Below are positions 1 through 5,869 of a stretch of 11,644 nt of DNA, one piece after another. The first letter of the stretch is position 1, and each line of letters begins with the position of its first letter. Origin of the DNA: Ferroglobus sp. (lineage in GTDB: Archaea; Halobacteriota; Archaeoglobi; Archaeoglobales; Archaeoglobaceae); assembly GCA_015523665.1 (NCBI GenBank), contig WAJX01000044.1, positions 1-11,644 on the forward strand, written 5' to 3'. The position numbers were made by a program, and so were the translations under genes. The notes under the pieces were generated by a model, which worked only from the letters and a program-made list of their open reading frames with translations, ran no database searches and was not told where the DNA came from.

Positions 1-243
1 AAAGAGAGAAGTAGAAAGCTTACCGAGCTTTGCAAAAAAATAGGGATGGAAAATAATAAAAAATTCATAAATACAAGGATGAAAGTTCTCGTAACTAAAA
101 AAGGGAAAAAAGATACTTTTTTAGCAAGAACTAATTCTTATAGGCCAGTAATAATTGATAAAGGAAAAATTGGAGAATTTTTAAATGTGAAGATCGTTAA
201 AGCTGAGTTCAATTACTTAAAGGGTGTCCGATCCTTTGATTAG
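1..243 (+). CDS. tRNA methylthiotransferase, C-terminal end with TRAM domain (partial)
   Basis: The reading frame is open from base 1 to the TAG at 241-243, so the gene begins upstream and 80 codons are visible. The segment starts RSRKLTELCKKIG, the basic helix that links the radical SAM core to the tail in MiaB-like enzymes, followed by a TRAM-type beta-barrel (about visible residues 27-76: MKVLVTKKGKKDTFLART, then VIIDKGKIGEFLNVKIVKA). The archaeal members of this family (CDKAL1/e-MtaB-like) convert t6A to ms2t6A at position 37 of tRNAs, using two iron-sulfur clusters; TRAM binds the tRNA. The catalytic domains lie outside the window, so the assignment rests on the tail alone. An internal ATG at 46 would give a 65-residue ORF, but the frame upstream fits the family and that ATG is not a real start. 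Another TRAM-tailed RNA enzyme is the main alternative. Confidence 0.82.
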   Translation, partial: KERSRKLTELCKKIGMENNKKFINTRMKVLVTKKGKKDTFLARTNSYRPVIIDKGKIGEFLNVKIVKAEFNYLKGVRSFD

Positions 244-250
244 CATTATT

Positions 251-266
251 CATAAATAATTTTTTA
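251..266 (+). terminator. Poly-T terminator after the methylthiotransferase
   Basis: A run of six T (260-265) in an AT-rich context begins 16 bases after the TAG stop. Archaeal RNA polymerase terminates at such T tracts without needing a hairpin. A second six-T run lies at 316-321. Confidence 0.4.
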
Positions 267-330
267 TATTCATTAATATATTTTATTTATGTTTTAACAT
301 CAGTTTAATCTCAGGTTTTTTAAACTTTAA

Positions 331-491
331 GTATATATAAAAAATAAAAATAAAAATATGTAAAAAGTAAAATAACATGGTAAAAAACTAAGAATAACTT
401 AAATAAATAAAAAAATAAATAAAAAACAAAAGTAAAAGATGATAAAAACAGAAAATATGATTAAGCAATAAAACAAATAATAGTAGAAAGA
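331..491 (+). promoter_or_regulatory. TATA box and long A-rich leader of the THUMP-SPOUT gene
   Basis: A strong TATA-like element (TATATATAA) lies at 332-340. If it is used, transcription would begin near 360 and leave a leader of about 130 bases before the ATG at 492. This stretch is almost entirely A with scattered T, G and very few C, includes AAAT-type repeats around 409-424, and holds no Shine-Dalgarno sequence next to the start. No open frame of note lies in it. The TATA call is visual; the start of transcription is inferred. Confidence 0.4.
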
Positions 492-1532
492 ATGATTCTC
501 GTTAAAACTCAACGAGGATTAGAATACGTTGCAGCAAATCATATAAAAGATGCTATTGGAGATGTAAAAATAGAGATTAGACCAGCCGGTTACTTAGGCA
601 TATTGATAGTATATTCCAATAGTATTGAGAAGATAAGAGACGTTCCAGAAGTTGAAAAAGCTATAAAAATTATTTCTACCTGTAAATCTGATTTAGAAAA
701 TATCATATCGAAAGCTGGTGAAATTGTAAGTCATCTCGGAGAATTCGAAACTTTTGCCATTAGGACAACAAGAAGAGGTAAGAAGATAGGCTTCAGCAGT
801 GTTGATGTAAATATCAAGTTAGGAAAAAAGATCCAAGAACTTACAAATGCTGAAGTTGATCTAGACTTTCCAGATAAAGCGATCTATGTTGAGATCATAA
901 ATGAAAGAACTTTCATAGGAATTTTAGATGGAAAGGAGGAGAAAAAGAAGTATACACCCGAAAAAGTTGATTCCAGAAAGTTTTTTGAAAAAATTTCTTT
1001 TGTTCAAATGCCTTATCTTGAAAATTTAAAAGGAGCAAGAGAGATTGGAGAGAGAATAGGGAGAGCTGCTCAGTCATTTGAGATAAAAGAACTAATAATA
1101 TCCCCATACGGATACATTAACGCTTACGAAATGTTGGAATTTTTAAAAGGTATAAAGAGAGGGCAATTAGCCAGACTAAAGATACAGAAAAGGAGTTATG
1201 CGAGAGAGGTTAGAGAAGTTCCAGTTTTAATTCAGGATTTATATCAAACTGTTAGAGATAAAAGGAGAAAGAAGAATATTCTCATTGTAACTGATCCAAC
1301 TGGAGAGCAAATAAGAGACGTAAAGGATGATCTAAAAAAGGCTTTAGAAAGATGTAATGAGGTTGTGATATTTGCAGGAAGTAGGAGTGGGTTACCAAAA
1401 GGTATTTTCAGATTTGCAGATTTCGTGATCGATTTATCACCATATATAACCTTTGCCACAGAACATACAATCCCCACATCATTGATAGCTTTACTTGGAG
1501 TTTATGAGGAGATAGAAGACATGAACAAATAA
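492..1532 (+). CDS. THUMP domain SPOUT-type RNA methyltransferase (COG1818-like)
   Basis: This 346-residue protein combines two RNA-modification modules. Residues about 50-150 look like a THUMP domain, with the typical FAIRTTRRGKK strand around 88-98 and the closing strand KAIYVEIINERTFIGI at 129-144. Residues about 165-340 look like a SPOUT (trefoil-knot) methyltransferase: a KNILIVTDPTGEQ strand at 261-273, the GSRSGLPKG loop at 296-304, and the knot motif ATEHTIPTSLIAL at 322-334, which in SPOUT enzymes binds S-adenosylmethionine. THUMP recruits tRNA or rRNA, so a cytoplasmic RNA methylase is the likely role; the target base is not known from sequence. The start is the first ATG after a stop-rich leader and gives the expected MILVKTQRGLE N-terminus. 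It is transcribed alone, facing the convergent UPF0145 gene. Confidence 0.82.
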   Translation: MILVKTQRGLEYVAANHIKDAIGDVKIEIRPAGYLGILIVYSNSIEKIRDVPEVEKAIKIISTCKSDLENIISKAGEIVSHLGEFETFAIRTTRRGKKIGFSSVDVNIKLGKKIQELTNAEVDLDFPDKAIYVEIINERTFIGILDGKEEKKKYTPEKVDSRKFFEKISFVQMPYLENLKGAREIGERIGRAAQSFEIKELIISPYGYINAYEMLEFLKGIKRGQLARLKIQKRSYAREVREVPVLIQDLYQTVRDKRRKKNILIVTDPTGEQIRDVKDDLKKALERCNEVVIFAGSRSGLPKGIFRFADFVIDLSPYITFATEHTIPTSLIALLGVYEEIEDMNK

Positions 1533-1657
1533 AATAACAACAAAAATAAAATAAAAAAAGAAAATTTAAAAATCATGAAAAATCATGAAAATTAAAAATG
1601 AAATTAGTAATCTGTAATTATAATATTAATAAATTAATAGATTATTGTTAATATAAA
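1533..1657. other. Convergent intergenic spacer with a tandem 10-mer
   Basis: This short spacer separates two convergent genes. It contains an exact tandem pair of AATCATGAAA (1571-1590) and a loose inverted repeat TAATCT/AGATTA (about 1610-1643) around AT-only sequence. It probably only holds the 3' ends of both transcripts. No coding potential was seen. Confidence 0.4.
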
Positions 1658-1984
1658 TTAGAAAGATTTTCTTTTAATCTTAACTGCTGTTCCATAGGCT
1701 AACAATTCTGCTGCTCCAGCCATAGTTTGAGATGTCGCAAATCTGACGTTTATTACAGCATTAGCTCCGATTTTTTTCGCTTCATTTATCATTCTATTCA
1801 TAGCCTCAATTCTTGCATCTTTTAGCATCTCAGTATATTCCTCAATCTCTCCTCCAATGATGTTTTTCAAACCAGCAAGGATGTCTTTCCCTATATGTTT
1901 TGCTCTCACAGTATTTCCCATCACAACACCTATGATCTCTTCAATCTCATATCCTGGAATATAGTCTGTAGTTGTCACAATCAT
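1658..1984 (-). CDS. UPF0145/YbjQ family protein
   Basis: The 108-residue product matches the UPF0145 (YbjQ, PF01906) family from end to end. It opens with the strand MIVTTTDYIPGYEIEEIIGVV, followed by GNTVRAKHIGKD (23-34), the GGEIEEYTEML signature (44-54), a helix ARIEAMNRMINEAKKIGANA (57-76) and a final strand VKIKRKSF. Family members are small, form ring-like oligomers and have been called heavy-metal-binding domains, but no reaction has been shown. The start is firm: an almost perfect Shine-Dalgarno lies just upstream, and the ATG overlaps the TGA of the preceding small membrane gene (ATGA). This overlap implies co-translation, so the UPF0145 protein may work next to that membrane protein. 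The length is normal for the family and nothing is broken. Confidence 0.9.
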   Translation of the reverse strand: MIVTTTDYIPGYEIEEIIGVVMGNTVRAKHIGKDILAGLKNIIGGEIEEYTEMLKDARIEAMNRMINEAKKIGANAVINVRFATSQTMAGAAELLAYGTAVKIKRKSF

Positions 1985-2142
1985 TCAATCACCTCCTCAA
2001 TCCTTTTTTCTCTTTTCCCAAATAAAATAAGCAAAATCCCAATTACAATTAAAATAAATGGAAGTGGTAAGATCGGAGGGAATACTAAAGAAGAGAGGCC
2101 TGCTAAGATAAAACCAAACCCCCAAACGATATGACTTTCCAT
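1981..2142 (-). CDS. Small two-helix membrane protein, 53 residues
   Basis: On the minus strand an ATG at 2142 opens a 53-codon frame ending in TGA at 1983-1981. The product is very hydrophobic: residues about 5-22 (IVWGFGFILAGLSSLVF) and about 26-42 (PLPFILIVIGILLILFG) read as two membrane segments split by PPILPLP, followed by a charged tail KREKRIEEVIE that would be cytoplasmic. In-frame stops (TAA, TGA) lie just upstream, so ATG 2142 is the only possible start. Three facts support a real gene: the hydrophobic pattern with a positive tail, the ATGA overlap with the UPF0145 gene, and a full Shine-Dalgarno for that gene embedded in its 3' end. I recognise no family. It could anchor or partner the UPF0145 protein; this is inference from position. 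Confidence 0.72.
   Translation of the reverse strand: MESHIVWGFGFILAGLSSLVFPPILPLPFILIVIGILLILFGKREKRIEEVIE
1988..1996 (-). promoter_or_regulatory. Strong Shine-Dalgarno for the UPF0145 gene
   Basis: The minus strand reads GGAGGTGAT three bases before the ATG at 1984, a full match to the archaeal anti-Shine-Dalgarno. It lies inside the last codons of the upstream 53-residue gene, so ribosomes leaving that gene can re-initiate at once. Confidence 0.8.
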
Positions 2143-2160
2143 GATGTAGATTTGTCATTA

Positions 2161-2170
2161 CAATATATCA
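2161..2170 (-). promoter_or_regulatory. Candidate TATA box of the membrane protein/UPF0145 unit
   Basis: The minus strand reads TGATATATTG here. Its centre is about 24 bases from the ATG at 2142, the usual TATA-to-start distance, so the transcript would be almost leaderless. That agrees with the absence of a Shine-Dalgarno before that ATG. Confidence 0.4.
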
Positions 2171-2800
2171 TTTTTCTCATTTTCTAATTCACCTGACTTG
2201 CTTTGTGAATGATATGAAAAACAATAAAATTTAAAATTATAATAATCTTTTTATTAAAAGTTTATTAAGTTTATAATGTTTAAGTTTCTTTGAGGAGATC
2301 AGTTAATTGAGTAGAGATTAAAAGACAAAAAATTAAAAATAATATTATAATATTAATTTTAATGTATTTAAAGTTTAACCTTAAATTAAATTATTTCTGA
2401 CTTATGTTGATACTTCAAAGTTGAGTTTATAGCGAACAAAAAGAGAACCTTAGAATTTGCGAATTACAAAACAAGAGTTTAAAGATGTTTAAAGTGGAGA
2501 AATAATATTACTTATCGTTATGGTAAGTATACCTGTTGGTTGAGAAATTTAGACATAAAACCGAAATAATTAGTCCTAAAAGATGTGATGTGTAAGTTGG
2601 TGCATATTAAACTTAAAGTAACAGATCATATTTTAAAATCAAATTAAAAGGTTAAAAATGTGACAAAAAGTCTTACAACAAACAGTAGAGGAGACCATTA
2701 AACAATAGTTTCAGCAAATAATCAGTCAAGCAACATTCAGCAAAATTTGATACGAAGAAGAGTTAAGAATGATAACTGGCTAACTCTGCGGTGGGATAAA
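2171..2800. other. Long intergenic stretch without a supported gene
   Basis: About 630 bases between divergent genes hold only short frames rich in stops on both strands. I see no tRNA, no complete pair of C and D boxes of a guide RNA, and no transposase remnant. Small structures are visible: TACTTA/TAAGTA flanking a 9-base loop around 2508-2529, and a direct repeat TTCAGCAAA at 2710-2718 and 2736-2744. Part of the region should carry the promoter and leader of the radical SAM gene, but no clear TATA box close to it was found. A small RNA cannot be excluded. Confidence 0.4.
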
Positions 2801-3676
2801 ATGGTGAAGGAAGCTTTTGTAAAGACGATTTTGAATAAACATAAGAGGAGAGATGTATGGTTCTTGGATGATTATTCTCTGAATCCCTATCAGCTTTGCG
2901 ATTTTAATTGCATATATTGCTATACTCGAGGAAGCAAATATGGAGAAAATATAAGGCAAAGGTTGGTAGCAAAGATAAACGCCCCAACTTTGCTTGCAAA
3001 AGAAATGCTGAAAAGAGCTAAAAGAAAGGAATATGGCTTTATTATTATAAGCTCAGCAACTGAGCCCTGGATGCATATAGAGGAGAAGTATGAGCTAACG
3101 AGAAAATGCTTAAGCGTTATTGCTAAATTCAGATTTCCAGTACATTGTTTAACCAAATCGACTTTAATTCAGAGAGATTTAGATTTATTAAAAGAAGTTG
3201 ATGAAAACGCAATTTTACCACAAGATTTAAGCAAGCTGAAACATGGTGTGCTAATAACTTTCTCATTATCAACTATAGATGATAGAATCGCAAAGATGTT
3301 CGAACCAAATGCTCCAAAACCAAAGGAAAGATTAGAAACGTTACAAAAGGTTAAAGAAGATGGATTTTACGCTGGTGTCGCATATATTCCAGTTTTGCCT
3401 TTCATTTCAGATTCTGATGAACAGTTAGAGGAAATGATAAAGATTGCGAAGGAATATCAAGCAGATTATGTTTTTGTTGGAGCTTTAACTTTGTACGGTA
3501 TTGGAAAAGAACTTTATTATAAGATTATAGAGAAGTGCTTCCCAGAATTATCACTAAAGTATAAGCAATTCTTTAAAACCTTTAACCAACCAAGAAAAGA
3601 TTATCAGTTAAAGCTTGAGAGAAAAGCAAGGGAGTTTTGTGAAAAATACAGGATAAGATATAGAATTTTGGGATAA
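2801..3676 (+). CDS. Radical SAM protein, SPL-like family (COG1533)
   Basis: With the ATG start the product has 291 residues. The radical SAM cluster motif CDFNCIYC (CX3CX2C, Cys 33, 37 and 40) binds a 4Fe-4S cluster that cleaves S-adenosylmethionine. Around it are hallmarks of the spore-photoproduct-lyase-like group: DDYSLNPYQLC before the motif, SSATEPWMHIEEKYELTRKC after it, HCLTKSTLIQRDLDLL in the barrel, and FEPNAPKPKERLETLQ further on. Archaeal proteins of this group are widespread and their substrate is unknown; being DNA photoproduct lyases is not established. Start choice: a TTG at 2747 would add 18 residues (309 in total), but no Shine-Dalgarno precedes it, whereas ATG 2801 has a partial one (GGTGGG) about 8 bases upstream and gives a family-like N-terminus. 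It is a single gene. Confidence 0.85.
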   Translation: MVKEAFVKTILNKHKRRDVWFLDDYSLNPYQLCDFNCIYCYTRGSKYGENIRQRLVAKINAPTLLAKEMLKRAKRKEYGFIIISSATEPWMHIEEKYELTRKCLSVIAKFRFPVHCLTKSTLIQRDLDLLKEVDENAILPQDLSKLKHGVLITFSLSTIDDRIAKMFEPNAPKPKERLETLQKVKEDGFYAGVAYIPVLPFISDSDEQLEEMIKIAKEYQADYVFVGALTLYGIGKELYYKIIEKCFPELSLKYKQFFKTFNQPRKDYQLKLERKAREFCEKYRIRYRILG

Positions 3677-4012
3677 AAAATGAAAAGAGAAGAGATGGAT
3701 GAACAATACTTACATTTACAGATTGTAAATTAGAATAAATCATAAAGAATCATAAAATTTTATATCTGAATAATTAAAAATCATAACTCAAAATTAAATT
3801 TTTGTTTTGTTTTGAATTTTATGAAAGTATTACTACAGATTAAAAGTTAAAATCGTTAGTATTTTAGGGGATATAAGATATTTAAAGAAAAATAATTATG
3901 ACATACCATTGAGGAGAAATAAAATATTATAAATAAAATATTATAAATGAGAAATATAAATAAGATGTGTTTATTATGATCTATGCTCTAATATATTCTT
4001 AAAAGGCTGTTT
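3677..4012. other. AT-rich intergenic stretch with a tandem 14-mer
   Basis: No gene is supported here. The region follows the radical SAM stop and is very AT-rich, with an exact tandem pair of AAATAAAATATTAT (3917-3930 and 3931-3944) just after a GAGGAG string, and near-repeats of AATCATAAA around 3737-3756. The GAGGAG is not followed by a usable frame: the ATG at 3947 meets a stop after few codons. Confidence 0.4.
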
Positions 4013-4081
4013 CTAACGTTTAGAAATTCAAAAGTGTACTAATCTTAAACGATTTAAAAGATTAAAAATTCTAAGCGTTAG
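4013..4081 (+). other. Strong nested stem-loop, possible small RNA or 3' UTR structure
   Basis: The arms CTAACGTTTAG (4013-4023) and CTAAGCGTTAG (4071-4081) pair over 11 positions, with one T-G pair that is a wobble in a plus-strand RNA but a mismatch in the minus-strand RNA. AAATT/AATT continue the stem by four pairs with a one-base bulge. Inside sits a second hairpin TAATCTT/AAGATTA (4040-4046 and 4058-4064) with an 11-base loop. A small hairpin TGAG-CTT-CTCA follows at 4092-4102. It lies between convergent genes, so it could be a 3' UTR element, a free small RNA, or the inverted ends of a tiny mobile remnant. No known RNA family is recognised. Confidence 0.45.
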
Positions 4082-4120
4082 GATGACTGAGTGAGCTTCT
4101 CATACAGAAATAAAAATGAA

Positions 4121-4426
4121 TTAACCTTCCACTTCTTTTTTCATCATTTTTTGTCTTTCTTTAGCAGTATATCCAGTCAATTCTTCTAAGAATTTGTTAT
4201 AAGTTCTTAAAGTCTCTATTGCAATCCTATCATCAACTCTTGGATTAGTTTTTGATTGTGCACATAAAAACTTACCATCAAACCATAATCTAAGCTCTTC
4301 TATAGCCTTATATCTAACAACATACACATCTCCATCCTTTTCAAAGTTACCAAAATACTTCACAATCATCTCTTCAAGTCTTTCAGGTGTCGCTTTATAA
4401 CCCCTCTTGAATCTATATTTTCGCAT
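4121..4426 (-). CDS. Small conserved archaeal protein, DUF5611-like
   Basis: The 101-residue product is basic at both ends (MRKYRFKRGYK at the start, KERQKMMKKEVEG at the end). The sequence MRKYRFKRGY, a central IEELRLWFDGKFLCAQSKT (42-60) and the ending TYNKFLEELTGYTAKERQKM (75-94) resemble the archaeal DUF5611 family, whose function is unknown. It reads as a compact alpha/beta domain with a helical C-terminus; there are no membrane segments. It is transcribed alone. The ATG at 4426 lacks a good Shine-Dalgarno, and a TATA-like box about 24 bases upstream suggests a leaderless message. The family name is from memory of the motif, so it should be treated as likely and not certain. Confidence 0.7.
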   Translation of the reverse strand: MRKYRFKRGYKATPERLEEMIVKYFGNFEKDGDVYVVRYKAIEELRLWFDGKFLCAQSKTNPRVDDRIAIETLRTYNKFLEELTGYTAKERQKMMKKEVEG

Positions 4427-4446
4427 AACACGAGTTGTAATGGTCG

Positions 4447-4454
4447 TATAATAA
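4447..4454 (-). promoter_or_regulatory. Candidate TATA box of the DUF5611 gene
   Basis: The minus strand reads TTATTATA, centred about 24 bases from the ATG at 4426. This spacing would start the RNA at or next to the start codon. Confidence 0.4.
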
Positions 4455-4470
4455 GATTGTCATATTTGTT

Positions 4471-4537
4471 TTATCAATATCTTTGTTATTATCAATATCC
4501 GCTCCATAAAACTTAACGCTCCAACAATATCAATATT
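4471..4537 (-). repeat. Three GATATTGATA boxes upstream of the DUF5611 gene
   Basis: On the plus strand TTATCAATATC occurs exactly at 4471-4481 and 4489-4499 (18-base period), and a third copy, TATCAATATT, at 4528-4537. On the gene's strand these read GATATTGATA and lie directly upstream of the candidate TATA box, a place where archaeal activators or repressors bind. AT-rich chance repetition is possible. Confidence 0.4.
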
Positions 4538-4575
4538 AAAGAAAAGTAGCAATCATTAAACCTATCATATTAAAA

Positions 4576-4609
4576 ATGCAACAGATTATGATACAACAAA
4601 TATGCAACA
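4576..4609. repeat. Three imperfect ATGCAACA repeats
   Basis: ATGCAACA occurs at 4576-4583 and 4602-4609, with a variant ATACAACA at 4591-4598. They lie between the end of gatD and the DUF5611 gene, some 45-80 bases past the gatD stop. No function can be assigned. Confidence 0.3.
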
Positions 4610-4654
4610 AATGATGAGTATATTTATTTATATAATTTTTATTTTATATAGTTG

Positions 4655-5869
4655 TCACATATAGCTTGTTCTCTCATTTATCTCTCCAACCAGATTCTTT
4701 TTTACATATTTCTTTGCCTCTTCAATCTCATAATTTCCGAGAAGGAACATCAATTTAACTAGCGCCACTTCAGGTAGCATATCCTCCCCTTCTATAACTC
4801 CAGCCTTCAAAAGATATCTACCAGTATCATAAACCCTATCACAAACCCTTCCCCAGAGACATTGAGATGTCATAACCACTATACAATCCTCAGATAACCT
4901 CTTTAAGGTATCAATCCACTCTGTTGAGACATGTCCAAGCCCGGTTCCCTCAATTACAAATCCTTTATAGCCCTTGTTATAATAATATTCCAATATATCT
5001 GGCTTCAATCCTGGAAAGAATTTTATTAGCATAACTTTCTCCTCAAGTTTGTCCTTAAGCCATAAATCTCTCTCTCCCCTCTTAAATCTGCTAGCTATCC
5101 ATTCTATCTTACCAGAGGGGTATTCAACTCTCCCGAGTGGTGGATAATTAACACTTTGAAAGGCATCTCTCCTGGATGTATGATTTTTCCTAACTTTGAC
5201 CGCTCTGTGTATAAAGCAGTAATCATCACTTGTATTAGCATGCATAACAACAACGACCTCACCTATATCTGAGATGGCAGTATATGCAGAACAAACCATA
5301 TTCATTGCCGCATCACTACTCGGTCTATCTGAACTTCTTTGAGCACCAACAAAAACAACGGGCTTGGGTGTTGAAATCATAAAAGCTAAAGCTGAAGCTG
5401 TAAAATGCATAGTGTCTGTTCCATGAGTTACTATAACTCCCTCATATTTCTTTAAAGCTCTATAAACCTCTCTGGCTAACTCTATCCAATGTGTTGGTTT
5501 CATATTTTCACTTAAAATGTTATATAGAAGTGTGGCCTCAATTCTACATATCTCTGAAAGCTCTGGGATATCCGATACTATCTCCTCAGCGGAGAATTGG
5601 CTAGTAACCGCACCAGTCTGATAATCAACTTTACTGGCTATCGTCCCTCCAGTTGAAATTACCTTTATTTCTGGTAAATTCTCATCCTCTATCTTAAATT
5701 CTCCAATATCAGAAACTTTAATTTCCACTTCATATTCATCCAATATCTCATAATCCTTTAAACCTATGTTATAACCACTATCTAACTTTATAACCAACGA
5801 ATCCGTATGAGATGGCATTAAAATTCCTTCAAGAATTTTGCCTTTCCATTTAACTTTAACTCTCCGCAT
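4655..5869 (-). CDS. gatD: Glutamyl-tRNA(Gln) amidotransferase subunit D
   Basis: GatD is the glutaminase half of the archaeal GatDE complex, which turns Glu-tRNA(Gln) into Gln-tRNA(Gln): it releases ammonia from glutamine (or asparagine) and GatE uses it. Residues 1-60 form the small N-terminal barrel (MRRVKVKWKGKILEGILMPS) found in GatD but not in free asparaginases. The asparaginase-like domain follows, with TGGTIAS at 73-79 (nucleophile-type Thr76), HGTDTMHFTASAL at 149-161 (Thr151, Asp152), FVGAQR at 173-178, and VRKNHTSRRDAF at 226-237, whose Lys228 fits the catalytic lysine. Residues 283-400 form the C-terminal domain with EGTGLGHVS at 307-315. The length of 404 is normal for the family. 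The start overlaps the 3' end of argH by 14 bases, so it is the last gene of the operon. No gatE is in the window. Confidence 0.96.
   Translation of the reverse strand: MRRVKVKWKGKILEGILMPSHTDSLVIKLDSGYNIGLKDYEILDEYEVEIKVSDIGEFKIEDENLPEIKVISTGGTIASKVDYQTGAVTSQFSAEEIVSDIPELSEICRIEATLLYNILSENMKPTHWIELAREVYRALKKYEGVIVTHGTDTMHFTASALAFMISTPKPVVFVGAQRSSDRPSSDAAMNMVCSAYTAISDIGEVVVVMHANTSDDYCFIHRAVKVRKNHTSRRDAFQSVNYPPLGRVEYPSGKIEWIASRFKRGERDLWLKDKLEEKVMLIKFFPGLKPDILEYYYNKGYKGFVIEGTGLGHVSTEWIDTLKRLSEDCIVVMTSQCLWGRVCDRVYDTGRYLLKAGVIEGEDMLPEVALVKLMFLLGNYEIEEAKKYVKKNLVGEINERTSYM

Noticed and set aside
46..243. Separate 65-residue ORF from ATG 46
   Set aside because: The frame is open to base 1 and the upstream residues match the enzyme's linker, so it is the tail of a longer gene.
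1895..2134. 79-residue plus-strand frame opposite the UPF0145/membrane genes
   Set aside because: It is the antisense of two better supported minus-strand genes and shows no family features.
2397..2415. CTGA followed by a TGTTGAT, resembling D' and C' boxes of a guide RNA
   Set aside because: No matching upstream C box or downstream D box at the expected spacing was found.
2747..2800. TTG 2747 as the start of the radical SAM gene
   Set aside because: No Shine-Dalgarno precedes it and the added 18 residues look unlike the family; ATG 2801 has a GGTGGG nearby. Kept only as an alternative.
3911..3950. GAGGAG as a ribosome binding site for a small gene
   Set aside because: The following ATG is far away and the frame closes after a few codons.
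4611..4617. ATGATGA resembling a box C
   Set aside because: No CTGA box D follows within 70 bases.
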